Assembly (NCBI GenBank): GCA_964545045.1
Contig: CAZJEN010000001.1
Span: 62,001-126,000, forward strand
Source of the DNA: SIG307 sp964545045
Lineage (GTDB): Bacteria > Bacillota > Clostridia > Lachnospirales > Lachnospiraceae
Direction: 5' to 3'
DNA length: 64,000 bases
Below the pieces are notes generated by a model. That model ran no database searches and was not told the DNA's origin. It saw only the letters and a list, made by a program, of their open reading frames with translations. Positions within the stretch are counted from its first letter, which is position 1. The number at the start of each line of letters is the position of its first letter. Both the position numbers and the translations under genes were made by a program. This document shows positions 42,183 through 52,197 of this stretch, piece by piece.

Positions 42183-44704
42183 GTCAGACGGATGCAGCAG
42201 AAAAGCTGGTATACGGACTGGATATCGGTACGAGAAGTATTGTAGGTACCGTGGGATATAAAACGGCGGAGCGTGCCTTTACGGTAGTGGCCCAGAGCAC
42301 AAAGCTTCATGCCACCAGAGCCATGATGGACGGTCAGATTCATGACATTGCTGCTGTTGCAAACACCATTTCCGAGATTACAAAGGAATTGGAAGCGCAG
42401 ACAGGTCGTAAGCTAAAGGAAGTCTGTATTGCGGCTGCGGGCCGTGTGCTGAATACGGCCAGTGCCTTTGCGGAGGTGGAGTTTGAAGAGGAAGTGGTAG
42501 TAGACGAGGAAATCGTGCATACCCTGGAAATGATGGGCGTGGAAAAGGCCCATAAGAAGATGAAAGAAGCCACCGATGGCGACGGACATCATTACATTTG
42601 TGTTGCTTATACGGTGATTCACTATTATTTAAACGGGTTTGTAATTACAAGTCTGGAGGAGCATAAGGCTTCGAAAATCGGCGTAGAAGTATTGGTCACC
42701 TTCCTTCCGGACGAGGTAATCGACGGTTTATACGCAGCGGTAGGAAAGGCGGGGCTTACGGTGGAGAACCTGACCCTGGAGCCGATTGCGGCAATGCTGG
42801 TGGCCATTCCGGAGAATTTCAGATTGCTGAATATTGCCCTTGTAGATGTGGGTGCCGGTACTTCCGATATTTGTATTACCAGAGACGGAACCGTTGTGGG
42901 CTACGGTATGATTCCGATGGCGGGAGATAAGTTGACGGAAGCCATTGCAAAAAAACGCTTAGTGGACTATAATAGTGCGGAGCGCATGAAACTGGAGGCC
43001 TCCGGCAAGAAAAAGACCGTTACATATACGGATATTATGGGCTTGAAGCAAAAGGTGGACAGAGAAGAACTGTTAGCCGATATCAAAGACCAGGTAGATG
43101 AGATGGCAGGGGCCATTGCAAAACAAATCACGGAATTGAACGGTGACAAGCCGGTGAGTGCGGTATTTGTTGTCGGTGGTGGCGGCAAGATTCCGGGTTT
43201 TGTGGAAAAGCTTTCGGAGGAGCTTAACGTACCGAAGGAGCGTGTGGCTTTGCGTGGTGAAGAGGTGTTGTCCTTTGTAACCTTCCTGCAGGAGGGCATT
43301 AAGAAGGATTCCCTTTTGGTAACGCCGATCGGTATTTGTCTTAACTATTACGAGCAGAGAAACAATTTTATTTTTGTTCGGGTAAACGACGAGCGTATTA
43401 AGATTTATGATAACGGAAACCTTACGGTGGCAGATGCGGCGATGCAGTACGGCTATCCGAATGAAAAGTTATTCCCGGCAAGGGGCAAGGAACTGAACTT
43501 TACCGTAAATGGAGAGATTCGTACTGTAAAGGGGCGTCTCGGTGATGCGGCGGAGATTACCTTAAACGGTGAGCCGGTAGGGATTAACGCACCGATTGAG
43601 CAGAATGCCAAGATTAAGATTGTGGCGGGCACAAAAGGAGCAGATGCAACTTGTACGGTTGCGAAGCTTCCGGAAAGTAAGGTGGCATTGTCCTTTACGG
43701 TCAACGGTACGAAGGTTGCTTGTCCGCGCATGATGCAGGCAAACGGAGAGAATGTTTCCGGATTTTATGAAATCAAGGAAGGCGATGTGATAATGTCGCT
43801 GGACTATTATACGTTAGATCAGGTATTGGCCTTTGTGGATATTGTACCGACGGGCAATGTGTATGTGAACAGTGTATCCGCAGAGCCTACAGCAAAGGTA
43901 TACGACGGTTCCATCATCCGGGTGGAGACGGAGGAAGCATCGGCACCGAAGACAGCAGAAACGGCATCGAAGCAAGCAGAATCTGTGACGATGTCTCAAA
44001 AGATTGCGGATGCGGTTACGAAATCCGCGACCGAAACGACAACAGAAGCTGCGAAAACAGAGGAAGAACCAAAGGCGCAGGAGGACATTTACGAGTCTTA
44101 TGTGATGTCCTATGACGATTATGTGAGAGAAGTGCCGGTGGAGTACAAAAAACCGAAACAGGAGGAGGACAGCAAAGCCTCCAGATTGATGTCGATTTTA
44201 AGTTCTCTGAATGCCAGTGAGTCCTCTTTGAAGTTCGGCAAGAGTATGTCGACGGATGCCTATGCGCCGGTGCGTACAGGAAAGCCGTTGCCGCCGCTTG
44301 TGCCGAGGAATAAAGAAACGACACAGGAAGTAACCGCATCGGATGCGGGACAGGAGACTTCCGCTACATCAGCGGTGGGATTTTCCGGTGTGGCGAAAGA
44401 TGTAACCGCAGAGCAGACCGCTCAAAGCAATATAGGTTCGGCGACAGCAACCACCGCAACAACTGCAAGTGATGCAACACCGGCAAGTGCGGGAGCATCG
44501 GATATTGTTGTTATTGTGAACGGTCAGGCGAAAGTATTAAAAGGAAAAAGTTCTTACCTGTTAGTGGATGTTCTGGATGTGGTATCCTTTAATCTTGCGG
44601 ATGCCAGAGGACGTCAGCCGATTGTTAAGGTAAACGGTGTTTCTTCTACCTTTATGAAGGCAATCAAGGACAGTGATGTAATTGAATTGACATGGAAGTC
44701 CTGA
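42179..44704 (+). CDS. FtsA-like actin-fold ATPase with long C-terminal extension
   Basis: The 841-residue protein has an FtsA/PilM-type actin fold in residues about 8-400: YGLDIGTRSIVG (phosphate 1), VDVGAGTSDICIT (phosphate 2), VFVVGGGGKIPGF (adenosine). Then come repeated beta modules of the style 'FTVNGEIRTV...' and 'FTVNGTKVAC', a low-complexity Ala/Thr/Glu stretch (about 590-780), and a final 'IVVIVNGQAKVLKGKSSYLLVDVLD' module. True FtsA is about 420 residues. The ATG overlaps the coaE stop (ATGA). A role with cell division or envelope assembly is inferred only. Confidence 0.8.
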   Translation: MSQTDAAEKLVYGLDIGTRSIVGTVGYKTAERAFTVVAQSTKLHATRAMMDGQIHDIAAVANTISEITKELEAQTGRKLKEVCIAAAGRVLNTASAFAEVEFEEEVVVDEEIVHTLEMMGVEKAHKKMKEATDGDGHHYICVAYTVIHYYLNGFVITSLEEHKASKIGVEVLVTFLPDEVIDGLYAAVGKAGLTVENLTLEPIAAMLVAIPENFRLLNIALVDVGAGTSDICITRDGTVVGYGMIPMAGDKLTEAIAKKRLVDYNSAERMKLEASGKKKTVTYTDIMGLKQKVDREELLADIKDQVDEMAGAIAKQITELNGDKPVSAVFVVGGGGKIPGFVEKLSEELNVPKERVALRGEEVLSFVTFLQEGIKKDSLLVTPIGICLNYYEQRNNFIFVRVNDERIKIYDNGNLTVADAAMQYGYPNEKLFPARGKELNFTVNGEIRTVKGRLGDAAEITLNGEPVGINAPIEQNAKIKIVAGTKGADATCTVAKLPESKVALSFTVNGTKVACPRMMQANGENVSGFYEIKEGDVIMSLDYYTLDQVLAFVDIVPTGNVYVNSVSAEPTAKVYDGSIIRVETEEASAPKTAETASKQAESVTMSQKIADAVTKSATETTTEAAKTEEEPKAQEDIYESYVMSYDDYVREVPVEYKKPKQEEDSKASRLMSILSSLNASESSLKFGKSMSTDAYAPVRTGKPLPPLVPRNKETTQEVTASDAGQETSATSAVGFSGVAKDVTAEQTAQSNIGSATATTATTASDATPASAGASDIVVIVNGQAKVLKGKSSYLLVDVLDVVSFNLADARGRQPIVKVNGVSSTFMKAIKDSDVIELTWKS

Positions 44705-44739
44705 TAACGGGCAGATAAGAAAAGAAAGAAGGTTTTGTT

Positions 44740-45573
44740 GTGAGATTATGTGCAATTGCCAGCGGAAGCAGCGGAAATTGCGTTTATGTAGGACACGGCT
44801 CCACCCATCTTTTGGTGGATGCGGGAATCAGCGGAAAGAAAATCGAGCAGGCGCTCCTTTCCATCGGTACCGCAGCAGGAGATATTAAAGGAATTTTGAT
44901 CACGCATGAACATTCGGATCATATTCAGGGGATCGGTGTTCTGGCAAGACGATACGGAATTCCGCTGTACGGCACGGCGGAGACTCTATGCGGTATGTTA
45001 AAAGGGAAAACAAACATCGGACGGATTCCGGAGGAGCTTCTTCATGAGGTAAAGCCGGGGGAGACCCTTTGGTTTGACGGGCTTATAGCAAAGGCTCATT
45101 CCGTTTCCCATGATGCGGCCAATCCGGTTTGCTATACCTTCGAAGCGGAAGGGAAAAAAGCAGCCATGGTGACGGATCTGGGAATGTATGATAAGCGGAT
45201 TTTGGAGGCCATCGCAGATTCGGAGATTTTGTACTTAGAGTCCAATCATGATGTGAATATGTTAATGGTGGGTTCTTACCCTTACTATTTAAAACAGCGT
45301 ATTTTGGGAGAACGCGGTCATTTATCCAACGATACAGCCGCAAAATTATTGTGTGAGGTATTGCATCCGGGGCTTCGGCATGTTATACTTGCACATCTGA
45401 GTAAAGAAAACAATTTGCCGGAGCTGGCCTATGAGACCGTCCGGATTGAATTGCAAGCCGCAGCAGATAAACGGGGGCTTCCTATGCCGGATTTGTTTGT
45501 GGCGGAGCGGGATGTACCGTCCCGGCCGGTTGGTACGGAGCAGGTACCGGAACAATTAGAATTATTCGCATAA
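44740..45573 (+). CDS. Metallo-beta-lactamase-fold hydrolase, YycJ/WalJ-like
   Basis: The 277-residue protein starts with GTG 44740 (RLCAIASGSSGNCVYVG). The metal-binding HEHSDH motif lies in ILITHEHSDHIQG, with HDAANPV and LESNHDVNML further along, which fits YycJ/WalJ. Relatives are 5'-exonuclease-like DNA-repair proteins linked to the WalKR regulon, though WalKR is not here. Normal length. Confidence 0.85.
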   Translation: MRLCAIASGSSGNCVYVGHGSTHLLVDAGISGKKIEQALLSIGTAAGDIKGILITHEHSDHIQGIGVLARRYGIPLYGTAETLCGMLKGKTNIGRIPEELLHEVKPGETLWFDGLIAKAHSVSHDAANPVCYTFEAEGKKAAMVTDLGMYDKRILEAIADSEILYLESNHDVNMLMVGSYPYYLKQRILGERGHLSNDTAAKLLCEVLHPGLRHVILAHLSKENNLPELAYETVRIELQAAADKRGLPMPDLFVAERDVPSRPVGTEQVPEQLELFA

Positions 45574-45596
45574 GCGAAAAACAGGAGGATATGAAA

Positions 45597-45869
45597 ATGA
45601 AGAAGACGATTATTACGGTAGTAGGTAAGGATTGTGTAGGTATTATTGCAAAGGTTTGTACCTATCTTGCGGAGAACAAGGTTAATATTCTTGACATTTC
45701 CCAGACCATCGTACAAGACTATTTCAACATGATGATGGTAGTGGATGCGAATAATTCTCCGAAGGAGAATCATGAAATTGCCGAGGATTTGGATGCCATC
45801 GGTAAGGAAATCGGCGTTATTATTAAGGCACAGCACGAAGATATTTTTGATATGATGCACAGAATCTAA
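45597..45869 (+). CDS. ACT domain protein
   Basis: The 90-residue protein MKKTIITVVGKDCVGIIAKVCTYLAENKVNILDISQTIV is a single ACT domain (UPF0237 type), likely sensing a small molecule such as an amino acid. ATG 45597 has AGGAGG with 8-nt spacing; ATG 45591 is too close. It pairs with the PFL gene 50 bp downstream, a common clostridial arrangement. Confidence 0.88.
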   Translation: MKKTIITVVGKDCVGIIAKVCTYLAENKVNILDISQTIVQDYFNMMMVVDANNSPKENHEIAEDLDAIGKEIGVIIKAQHEDIFDMMHRI

Positions 45870-45919
45870 GGGAGTGCGGATGCACATACCCCGATTGAAA
45901 TGAGAGTGAGGTATAAGAA

Positions 45920-47284
45920 ATGATTAACATTCATGAAGTCATAGAGACAAACCAGATGATTGAAAAGGAAAATCTGGACGTGCGTACCATTACCATGGGT
46001 ATCAGCCTTTTGGATTGTGCAGACACGAATCTGGACGAATTAAATCGCAAGGTTTATGAGAAAATAACTACCATGGCAAAGGATTTGGTGGCAACCGGCG
46101 ACCGCCTCGGTAAGAAGTTCGGTATTCCGATTGTAAACAAGCGCATTTCCGTAACTCCGATTGCAATGGTAGGTTCTTCCGCTTGTAAGACTCCGGAGGA
46201 CTATGTGACCATCGCAAAGACTTTGGACCGTGCGGCAAAGTCCGTAGGTGTGAACTTCATCGGCGGATATTCCGCATTGGTAAGTAAGGGCATGACCACG
46301 GCAGACCGCCTTTTGATTGAGTCCATTCCGCAGGCCTTGGCGGAGACGGATCAGGTATGTTCCTCTGTTAATGTAGGTTCTACCCGTACCGGTATCAACA
46401 TGGATGCGGTTCGTTTGATGGGTGAAATTGTACTTAAGACCGCAGAAGCAACCAAGGAGAAGGATTCCCTCGGCTGTGCAAAGCTTGTTATTTTCTGTAA
46501 TGCGCCGGATGATAACCCGTTTATGGCAGGTGCATTCCACGGTGTAACCGAAGCCGATGCGATTATCAACGTTGGTGTCAGCGGACCGGGTGTAGTAAAG
46601 ACTGCGCTTGAGTCTGTGCGTGGTGCGGATTTCGGTACTCTTTGTGAGACCATTAAGAAGACGGCGTTTAAGATTACCCGTGTGGGACAGCTTATTGCAA
46701 CCGAGGCTTCCAAGGCTCTCGGCATACCGTTCGGTATTGTGGACTTATCTCTGGCGCCGACCCCGGCAGTGGGTGATTCCGTAGCAGAGATTTTTCAGGA
46801 AATGGGCTTGGAACATGCAGGTGCTCCGGGTACCACCGCGGCCCTTGCGTTGTTAAATGATCAGGTAAAGAAGGGTGGCGTAATGGCGTCCTCTTATGTA
46901 GGCGGCCTTAGCGGTGCGTTTATTCCGGTCAGCGAGGACCAGGGTATGATCGATGCGGTACAGGCAGGGGCTCTTACCTTAGAGAAGCTTGAGGCAATGA
47001 CCTGTGTATGTTCCGTAGGTCTTGACATGATTGCGATTCCGGGCAGCACGAAGGCTACGACGATTTCCGGAATTATTGCGGATGAAATGGCTATCGGTAT
47101 GATTAATGCAAAGACCACGGCGGTACGTCTGATTCCGGTCATCGGAAAGGACGTGGGAGATATCGTAGAATTCGGCGGATTGTTAGGTTATGCGCCGATT
47201 ATGCCGGTAAACAATTTCTCTTGTGATGCCTTTGTAGCACGAGGCGGAAGAATTCCGGCACCGATTCACAGCTTTAAGAATTAA
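45920..47284 (+). CDS. PFL (DUF711/UPF0210) family protein
   Basis: The 454-residue protein matches UPF0210: NIHEVIETNQMIEKENLDVRTITMGISLLDC near the N-terminus, GFIGG-like VNFIGGYSALV and NVGSTRTGINMDAVRLMG in the middle. The family is structurally related to pyruvate formate-lyase-like folds, but its reaction is unknown. It follows the ACT protein, probably co-transcribed. An AAGGAGG follows its stop, for pepD. Confidence 0.88.
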   Translation: MINIHEVIETNQMIEKENLDVRTITMGISLLDCADTNLDELNRKVYEKITTMAKDLVATGDRLGKKFGIPIVNKRISVTPIAMVGSSACKTPEDYVTIAKTLDRAAKSVGVNFIGGYSALVSKGMTTADRLLIESIPQALAETDQVCSSVNVGSTRTGINMDAVRLMGEIVLKTAEATKEKDSLGCAKLVIFCNAPDDNPFMAGAFHGVTEADAIINVGVSGPGVVKTALESVRGADFGTLCETIKKTAFKITRVGQLIATEASKALGIPFGIVDLSLAPTPAVGDSVAEIFQEMGLEHAGAPGTTAALALLNDQVKKGGVMASSYVGGLSGAFIPVSEDQGMIDAVQAGALTLEKLEAMTCVCSVGLDMIAIPGSTKATTISGIIADEMAIGMINAKTTAVRLIPVIGKDVGDIVEFGGLLGYAPIMPVNNFSCDAFVARGGRIPAPIHSFKN

Positions 47285-47295
47285 GGAGGTTTCCG

Positions 47296-48756
47296 ATGTT
47301 AACGGAGCTTAAGGCACTGGATTATAAAAAGGTGTTATATTATTTTTCGGAGATTTGCGCAATTCCGCACGGTTCCGGAAATGTAGGAAAACTGGCGGAT
47401 TACCTGGAGCATTTTGCCAAAGAGCGGAACATCCGGTATGTCCGTGATACAGCGGATAATGTGATTTTTTATAAGGATGCCACCCCGGGCTATGAGCAGT
47501 ACCCGACCATGGTTTTGCAGGGCCATATGGATATGGTGTGCGAAAAGGAAGCGGGGGCAGAGATTGACTTTACAACAGATGGTCTGACTCTTAAGGTAGA
47601 CGGTGAGTGGTTACACGCAGACCGAACTACCCTCGGCGGTGATGACGGTATTGCGGTGGCTTATTGCCTGGCTTTACTTGACGATGCAGAGGCAAAGCAT
47701 CCGGCATTGGAACTTGTGATTACCACGGAAGAAGAGACCGGAATGGACGGTGCCAAGGCATTGGACGGTTCTCTGCTTTCCGGCAGACATATGATTAATA
47801 TCGATTCCGAAGAGGAAAATGTTGTTCTTTGTGGTTGTGCCGGTGGTGCACGTTTGACCGGAACGATTCCGGCGGAGCGTGTGATTGCGGGCGGCCGTAC
47901 CGTAAAGGTGACGGTGTCCGGATTGTTCGGAGGACATTCCGGCGCGGAAATTCATAAAAACAGAACCAATGCGGTGTTGTTTTTGGCAAGATATTTGTTT
48001 ATGCTCCGGGATAAGGTTCCGTTCTTGGCGGAAGGACTTATCGGAGGGCAAAAGGATAATGCAATTCCGAGAGACGCAGAGGCAACGCTGTTGTTCCCTG
48101 AGGATATTTCGGGAGAAGAAATAGAAACGGCACAGGAACTTGCGGAGGAAATGATGGCGGAAATCCGTGCTGCGGAACCGGCGGTAACGCTTAGCTTTTC
48201 TGTGGAGGATTATATGGAGGAGATGCCGGTAATGCATCCGCGTTCCTTTGAAAAGCTATTGTTCATATTATTACAGGCGCCGAACGGAGTGCAGGCAAAC
48301 AGTGCAGAGATTCCGGGGTTGGTAGAGAGTTCTTTAAATCTCGGTATTTGTAAGATGACTTCGGAGGGAACCGAACTTCACTGGTCATTGCGGAGCAGTA
48401 AGGCAAGCTATTTGAAGTTCTTAAAAGAAAAGGTGGCATATCTCATTGCATTCTTAGGCGGAGATTATGAGGTGTCAGGGGAGTATCCGGCATGGGAATA
48501 CAGGGAGGAGTCAAAACTGCGTGAGGTATATGTGAAAGCCTATGAGGAAGAATTCGGAAAGACGCCGGAGGTTGCCACAATTCATGCGGGACTTGAATGC
48601 GGACTGTTGGGAGAAAAGGTTCCGGGAATGGATATGATTTCCATCGGACCGGAGATGAAGGATATTCATACACCGGCAGAACGTCTTCATATTCCGTCTG
48701 CAATCAGAATATATAAGCTTTTGGAAAAAATTCTGGCGGATGGCGGAGTTGCATAG
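47296..48756 (+). CDS. pepD: Aminoacyl-histidine dipeptidase PepD
   Basis: The 486-residue M20-family metallopeptidase has the zinc ligands in VLQGHMDMVCEK (His), TLGGDDGIAVA (Asp) and TTEEETGMDGA (Glu). A dimerisation insert lies in the middle. It hydrolyses Xaa-His and other dipeptides in the cytoplasm. AAGGAGG is in front of ATG 47296. Confidence 0.93.
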   Translation: MLTELKALDYKKVLYYFSEICAIPHGSGNVGKLADYLEHFAKERNIRYVRDTADNVIFYKDATPGYEQYPTMVLQGHMDMVCEKEAGAEIDFTTDGLTLKVDGEWLHADRTTLGGDDGIAVAYCLALLDDAEAKHPALELVITTEEETGMDGAKALDGSLLSGRHMINIDSEEENVVLCGCAGGARLTGTIPAERVIAGGRTVKVTVSGLFGGHSGAEIHKNRTNAVLFLARYLFMLRDKVPFLAEGLIGGQKDNAIPRDAEATLLFPEDISGEEIETAQELAEEMMAEIRAAEPAVTLSFSVEDYMEEMPVMHPRSFEKLLFILLQAPNGVQANSAEIPGLVESSLNLGICKMTSEGTELHWSLRSSKASYLKFLKEKVAYLIAFLGGDYEVSGEYPAWEYREESKLREVYVKAYEEEFGKTPEVATIHAGLECGLLGEKVPGMDMISIGPEMKDIHTPAERLHIPSAIRIYKLLEKILADGGVA

Positions 48757-48776
48757 GAGTTTTCGGGAGGGAGTTT

Positions 48777-49853
48777 ATGGAAAAGAAGAAAAAGGGTATT
48801 ATTGAAACGATAATACTGTCTGTGGCCGCGCTGGTAGCGGTGACGGCCGCCGTTTTGCTGATTCTGTTTTATACGCAACCCGGAAAAAAATTTACTTCCA
48901 AGGTGGTTGCGAGTTATTTGCACGGTTCCGTGAATTATGTTTCGGGAAAAAAGAAAGAAAACAATAACGGGAACAAAAATACGGAACAAAATGCCGGTGG
49001 AACGGTAGGAGAAGAGCAGATAACCTTTGAAAAGCCGGAAGAAGTGATTACGGAGGAGCAAAAGGAGAAAGAATATTATCATATCCTTTTGTTGGGCGAG
49101 GAAGCATTAAAGACGGTTGCCGGACAGGGAAGAACCGATGCGATTATTTTAGCAACAGTTCATGTGAAACAAAAAAAGATAGTGCTGACTTCGGTTTTGC
49201 GTGACACCTACGTAGAACCGGAGGGAGCATCTCCTTGCAAAATAAATGCAGTGTATGCAAAACAGGGAGTAACGGGTATTTATAAGCTTTTGTACGACAA
49301 GTTAGGTGTGTGGCCGGATGGGTATTTGAAGGTCGGTTTTGATGATTTTGAAGATATTATAGATTTGTTGGGCGGTGCAGAGGTGACTCTGACAGAAGAA
49401 GAAGCAAAGTATTTAAATACCCACGATTATATTTCTAAGGAAGAGTTCCGCAACGTTCGTGCAGGGACTCATGTATTAAACGGAAACCAGACGTTGGGAT
49501 ATTGCCGGGTTCGGTTTGTGGCAAACTGTAACGGCACAAAGTATGATTACGGACGTACGGAACGACAGCGGATGGTATTGGATAATTTGTTTGAAAGATA
49601 CAAAGAAGCAGGTCTTACCAAATGGGTTAAGATTCTGAAGCAGGCATTGGGAAAGATAGAGACAGATATCAGCGAAGAAACTATGGAAGAACTGATTTAT
49701 GTCGTTTATGATAAACGTATCCGTTCGTTGGAGCAACGGCAGCTTCCGGCGAAGGGGACCTTTGAGTCAAAGGATGCAATCGGAAAAGTAACCGGTACAT
49801 TGTTGATTAATTGGGAAAAGAACAAAGAAATCTTTTGGAGCTTATTGAAATAA
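48777..49853 (+). CDS. LytR-CpsA-Psr (LCP) family protein
   Basis: The 358-residue protein has an N-terminal membrane anchor (about residues 9-32), a polar spacer with acidic and Asn-rich residues, and an extracellular LCP domain with GRTDAIILATVHVKQKKIVLTSVLRDTYV, CKINAVYAKQG and YGRTERQRMVL. LCP enzymes attach teichoic acids or capsule to peptidoglycan. It is followed by a paralogue after 24 bp. It has a strong GGGAGGG site. Confidence 0.9.
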   Translation: MEKKKKGIIETIILSVAALVAVTAAVLLILFYTQPGKKFTSKVVASYLHGSVNYVSGKKKENNNGNKNTEQNAGGTVGEEQITFEKPEEVITEEQKEKEYYHILLLGEEALKTVAGQGRTDAIILATVHVKQKKIVLTSVLRDTYVEPEGASPCKINAVYAKQGVTGIYKLLYDKLGVWPDGYLKVGFDDFEDIIDLLGGAEVTLTEEEAKYLNTHDYISKEEFRNVRAGTHVLNGNQTLGYCRVRFVANCNGTKYDYGRTERQRMVLDNLFERYKEAGLTKWVKILKQALGKIETDISEETMEELIYVVYDKRIRSLEQRQLPAKGTFESKDAIGKVTGTLLINWEKNKEIFWSLLK

Positions 49854-49877
49854 CACAGAGAAAAGGTGGATTGTATT

Positions 49878-51326
49878 ATGAGTGAAGAAAAGAAGTCTAT
49901 ATTTGACGGATTTGAAACGGATGAAGAAACAGGAGAAGTAATCATTCCTCGTGCAGGTGTCGGTGTTGCCAGAGATACCGTACAGATAGGGGAAGCGTCC
50001 GAAGATACGGCTTTTCAGGAGGCGGAATACATACCGGTTGCATTAGATTCGGAGGAACTTCCGGAATTGGATTTTGATTTTGATTTCGGCGAAGAGGAGT
50101 TTGTGGATCCGGCGAAAGATGCAGATGAAGAAATGATTCTGCAGAGCATTGATGAGGCATTGGCGGCACAGATGGCTGTAACGCTCGGTTCTGTAGACGG
50201 TGAAGAAAAAACGGAAAAAACCGGAAAGAAAAAAAGTGTGTGGGCACGTGTTCCGAAGTGGTGTAAGATAGCAATGATTTCCGTCGGATCTTTATGTATA
50301 CTTTTGGCGCTGCTTGTAGGGACCAAGCCGGGAAGAAATTTGCTTTACGGTATTGCGGCCGGTTATATCTATGATAGAATGGATACCGAGGATGTAACCC
50401 CGGCTCCGATTACAGGTATTGTTGAAAACGTGACTCCGATTCCGACAGGTCCGGTGGAAGGCGAAGGAGACGGAGAAGATATCCGGCCGACTTCTCAGCC
50501 GGTCATTCCTCCGGAAATAGAATTGCGTCAGGAAGACTATGTATATAATGTTTTATTAATGGGTGTAGAGGCGTTGCCGCAGTTTGCCGGAGAGCGTTCC
50601 GATACCATGATTCTGGTTTCCATCAATTCAAGAGACAAGAAGATTTACATGACTTCTCTGATGCGAGATGTTTATGTGCCGATTCCGGGATATTCGGATC
50701 ACAGATTGAATTCTGCGTATTCCTGGGGAGGGGCACCACTTTTAGTCAGCACGGTGGAAAATGTTTTACATGTAAAAATTGACGGATACGTAAAGGTAGG
50801 CTTTGACAGTTTTGAATGGATTGTAGACCGGTTGGGAGGCGTGGAGATTACGCTTACCGCAGAAGAAGCCGAGTATTTGAGAAAAACCAAATATATTACC
50901 AAGGAAGAATATCGTAACGTAGTAGCCGGCACCCAGTTAATGAACGGAAATCAGGTATTAGGCTATTGTCGTGTACGTAAGGTTCCGACAATCAACGGTA
51001 CCGGCAGCGATTTCGGGCGTACGGAACGTCAGCGTACGGTACTGACGAAGCTTTTCAACAAATACAAGGATTCCAATATTTTTACGCTGCTGTCTGTGTT
51101 TAATGAGTGTTTGCCGCAGGTAACCACCAATATTTCGAAAGAGGATATGCAGAATTTAATGGAGATGGTAGTGGAAAACCGTATCCTGAATTTGGAGAGT
51201 GCTCGTATTCCGGCATCCGGAACCTTTAGCTCGGTAGATATCGGCGGAGCGGATATGATTCAGGTAAAGTGGGATAAGAACAGGGAGATACTGCATAAGA
51301 GGATTTTCGGTGATTATAAAGAATAA
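49878..51326 (+). CDS. LytR-CpsA-Psr (LCP) family protein
   Basis: The 482-residue paralogue of the preceding gene has a long acidic cytoplasmic N-terminus (about residues 1-120, rich in Glu and Asp), a membrane span (about 134-152), a Pro/Thr/Glu linker and an extracellular LCP core with RSDTMILVSINSRDKKIYMTSLMRDVYV, HRLNSAYSWGG and FGRTERQRTVL. The long acidic N-terminus is unusual for this family. ATG 49878 is chosen (AAAGGTGG upstream) over ATG 49866. Confidence 0.9.
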   Translation: MSEEKKSIFDGFETDEETGEVIIPRAGVGVARDTVQIGEASEDTAFQEAEYIPVALDSEELPELDFDFDFGEEEFVDPAKDADEEMILQSIDEALAAQMAVTLGSVDGEEKTEKTGKKKSVWARVPKWCKIAMISVGSLCILLALLVGTKPGRNLLYGIAAGYIYDRMDTEDVTPAPITGIVENVTPIPTGPVEGEGDGEDIRPTSQPVIPPEIELRQEDYVYNVLLMGVEALPQFAGERSDTMILVSINSRDKKIYMTSLMRDVYVPIPGYSDHRLNSAYSWGGAPLLVSTVENVLHVKIDGYVKVGFDSFEWIVDRLGGVEITLTAEEAEYLRKTKYITKEEYRNVVAGTQLMNGNQVLGYCRVRKVPTINGTGSDFGRTERQRTVLTKLFNKYKDSNIFTLLSVFNECLPQVTTNISKEDMQNLMEMVVENRILNLESARIPASGTFSSVDIGGADMIQVKWDKNREILHKRIFGDYKE

Positions 51327-51359
51327 CCCGAGCGAATTCGGGGTTGGAGGGTGTGCAAG

Positions 51360-52163
51360 ATGGAAATACAGCTTTGGAGAGAGCTTTTGGAGCCCTATGC
51401 GCTGGCGGTGGATGAGATTGTCGTAAAGTTTGAGCATTTGATCGATGCTTACAGAAAGAGCGGCAATTATTCTCCGGTGGAACAGGTAAAGGGAAGACTG
51501 AAATCTATTTCCAGTATTTTGGAAAAGTGCCAAAAGAAGGGAATCCCCTTTGAAGACTTTGAGAGCCATATCGAGGATATTGCGGGAATTCGTATTATCT
51601 GCCAGTTTACGGAGGATATTTACAAGGTTGTGGATATCATTAAAAACCGTGCGGATATGCAGGTAAAGGAAGAAAAGGATTATATCGAAAATTCAAAAAA
51701 GAGCGGATATCGCAGCTATCATATGATTGTGCAGTATACGGTTGAGACCTTACGCGGTCCGAAGGTATTGCATGTAGAGATTCAGATACGTACTCTGGCA
51801 ATGAATTTCTGGGCAACGATTGAGCACTCTCTGCAGTACAAGTATAAGAAGAACATGCCGGAGAATTTAAGACAGCGTCTTTTAAATGCGGCAGAGGCAA
51901 TCGGAGTGTTGGATGCGGAGATGGCATCGGTTCGTGAGGAAATTATGGATGCCCAGAATTCCTTTAACCGCAATGCCGGTTTGGTGGCTGATATTCTGAC
52001 CAATATTCAGAATTTATATAAGACTGCGAATAAGAAGGAAGTTGTAAAGATTCAGGATGAGTTTTTCCGTGTTTACCAGGAGGGTGATTTGGCCCAGCTG
52101 GAGCGGTTCAGCAAGGAACTGGATATTATTGCGGAGGGCTACCGGGTACAAAGTTTACGATAA
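51360..52163 (+). CDS. Small alarmone synthetase (RelQ/YjbM-like)
   Basis: The 267-residue protein contains a RelA/SpoT synthetase domain: GRLKSISSILEKCQ, HIEDIAGIRIICQFTEDIY, and SGYRSYHMIVQY, IQIRTLAMNFWATIEHSLQYKYK. It has no HD hydrolase domain, so it should synthesise (p)ppGpp without degrading it. It acts in stress and starvation control. ATG 51360 is preceded by GGAGGG. Confidence 0.92.
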   Translation: MEIQLWRELLEPYALAVDEIVVKFEHLIDAYRKSGNYSPVEQVKGRLKSISSILEKCQKKGIPFEDFESHIEDIAGIRIICQFTEDIYKVVDIIKNRADMQVKEEKDYIENSKKSGYRSYHMIVQYTVETLRGPKVLHVEIQIRTLAMNFWATIEHSLQYKYKKNMPENLRQRLLNAAEAIGVLDAEMASVREEIMDAQNSFNRNAGLVADILTNIQNLYKTANKKEVVKIQDEFFRVYQEGDLAQLERFSKELDIIAEGYRVQSLR

Positions 52164-52197
52164 AAGAATGTTTTACCGAGACAAGTAGGAGGACGGT

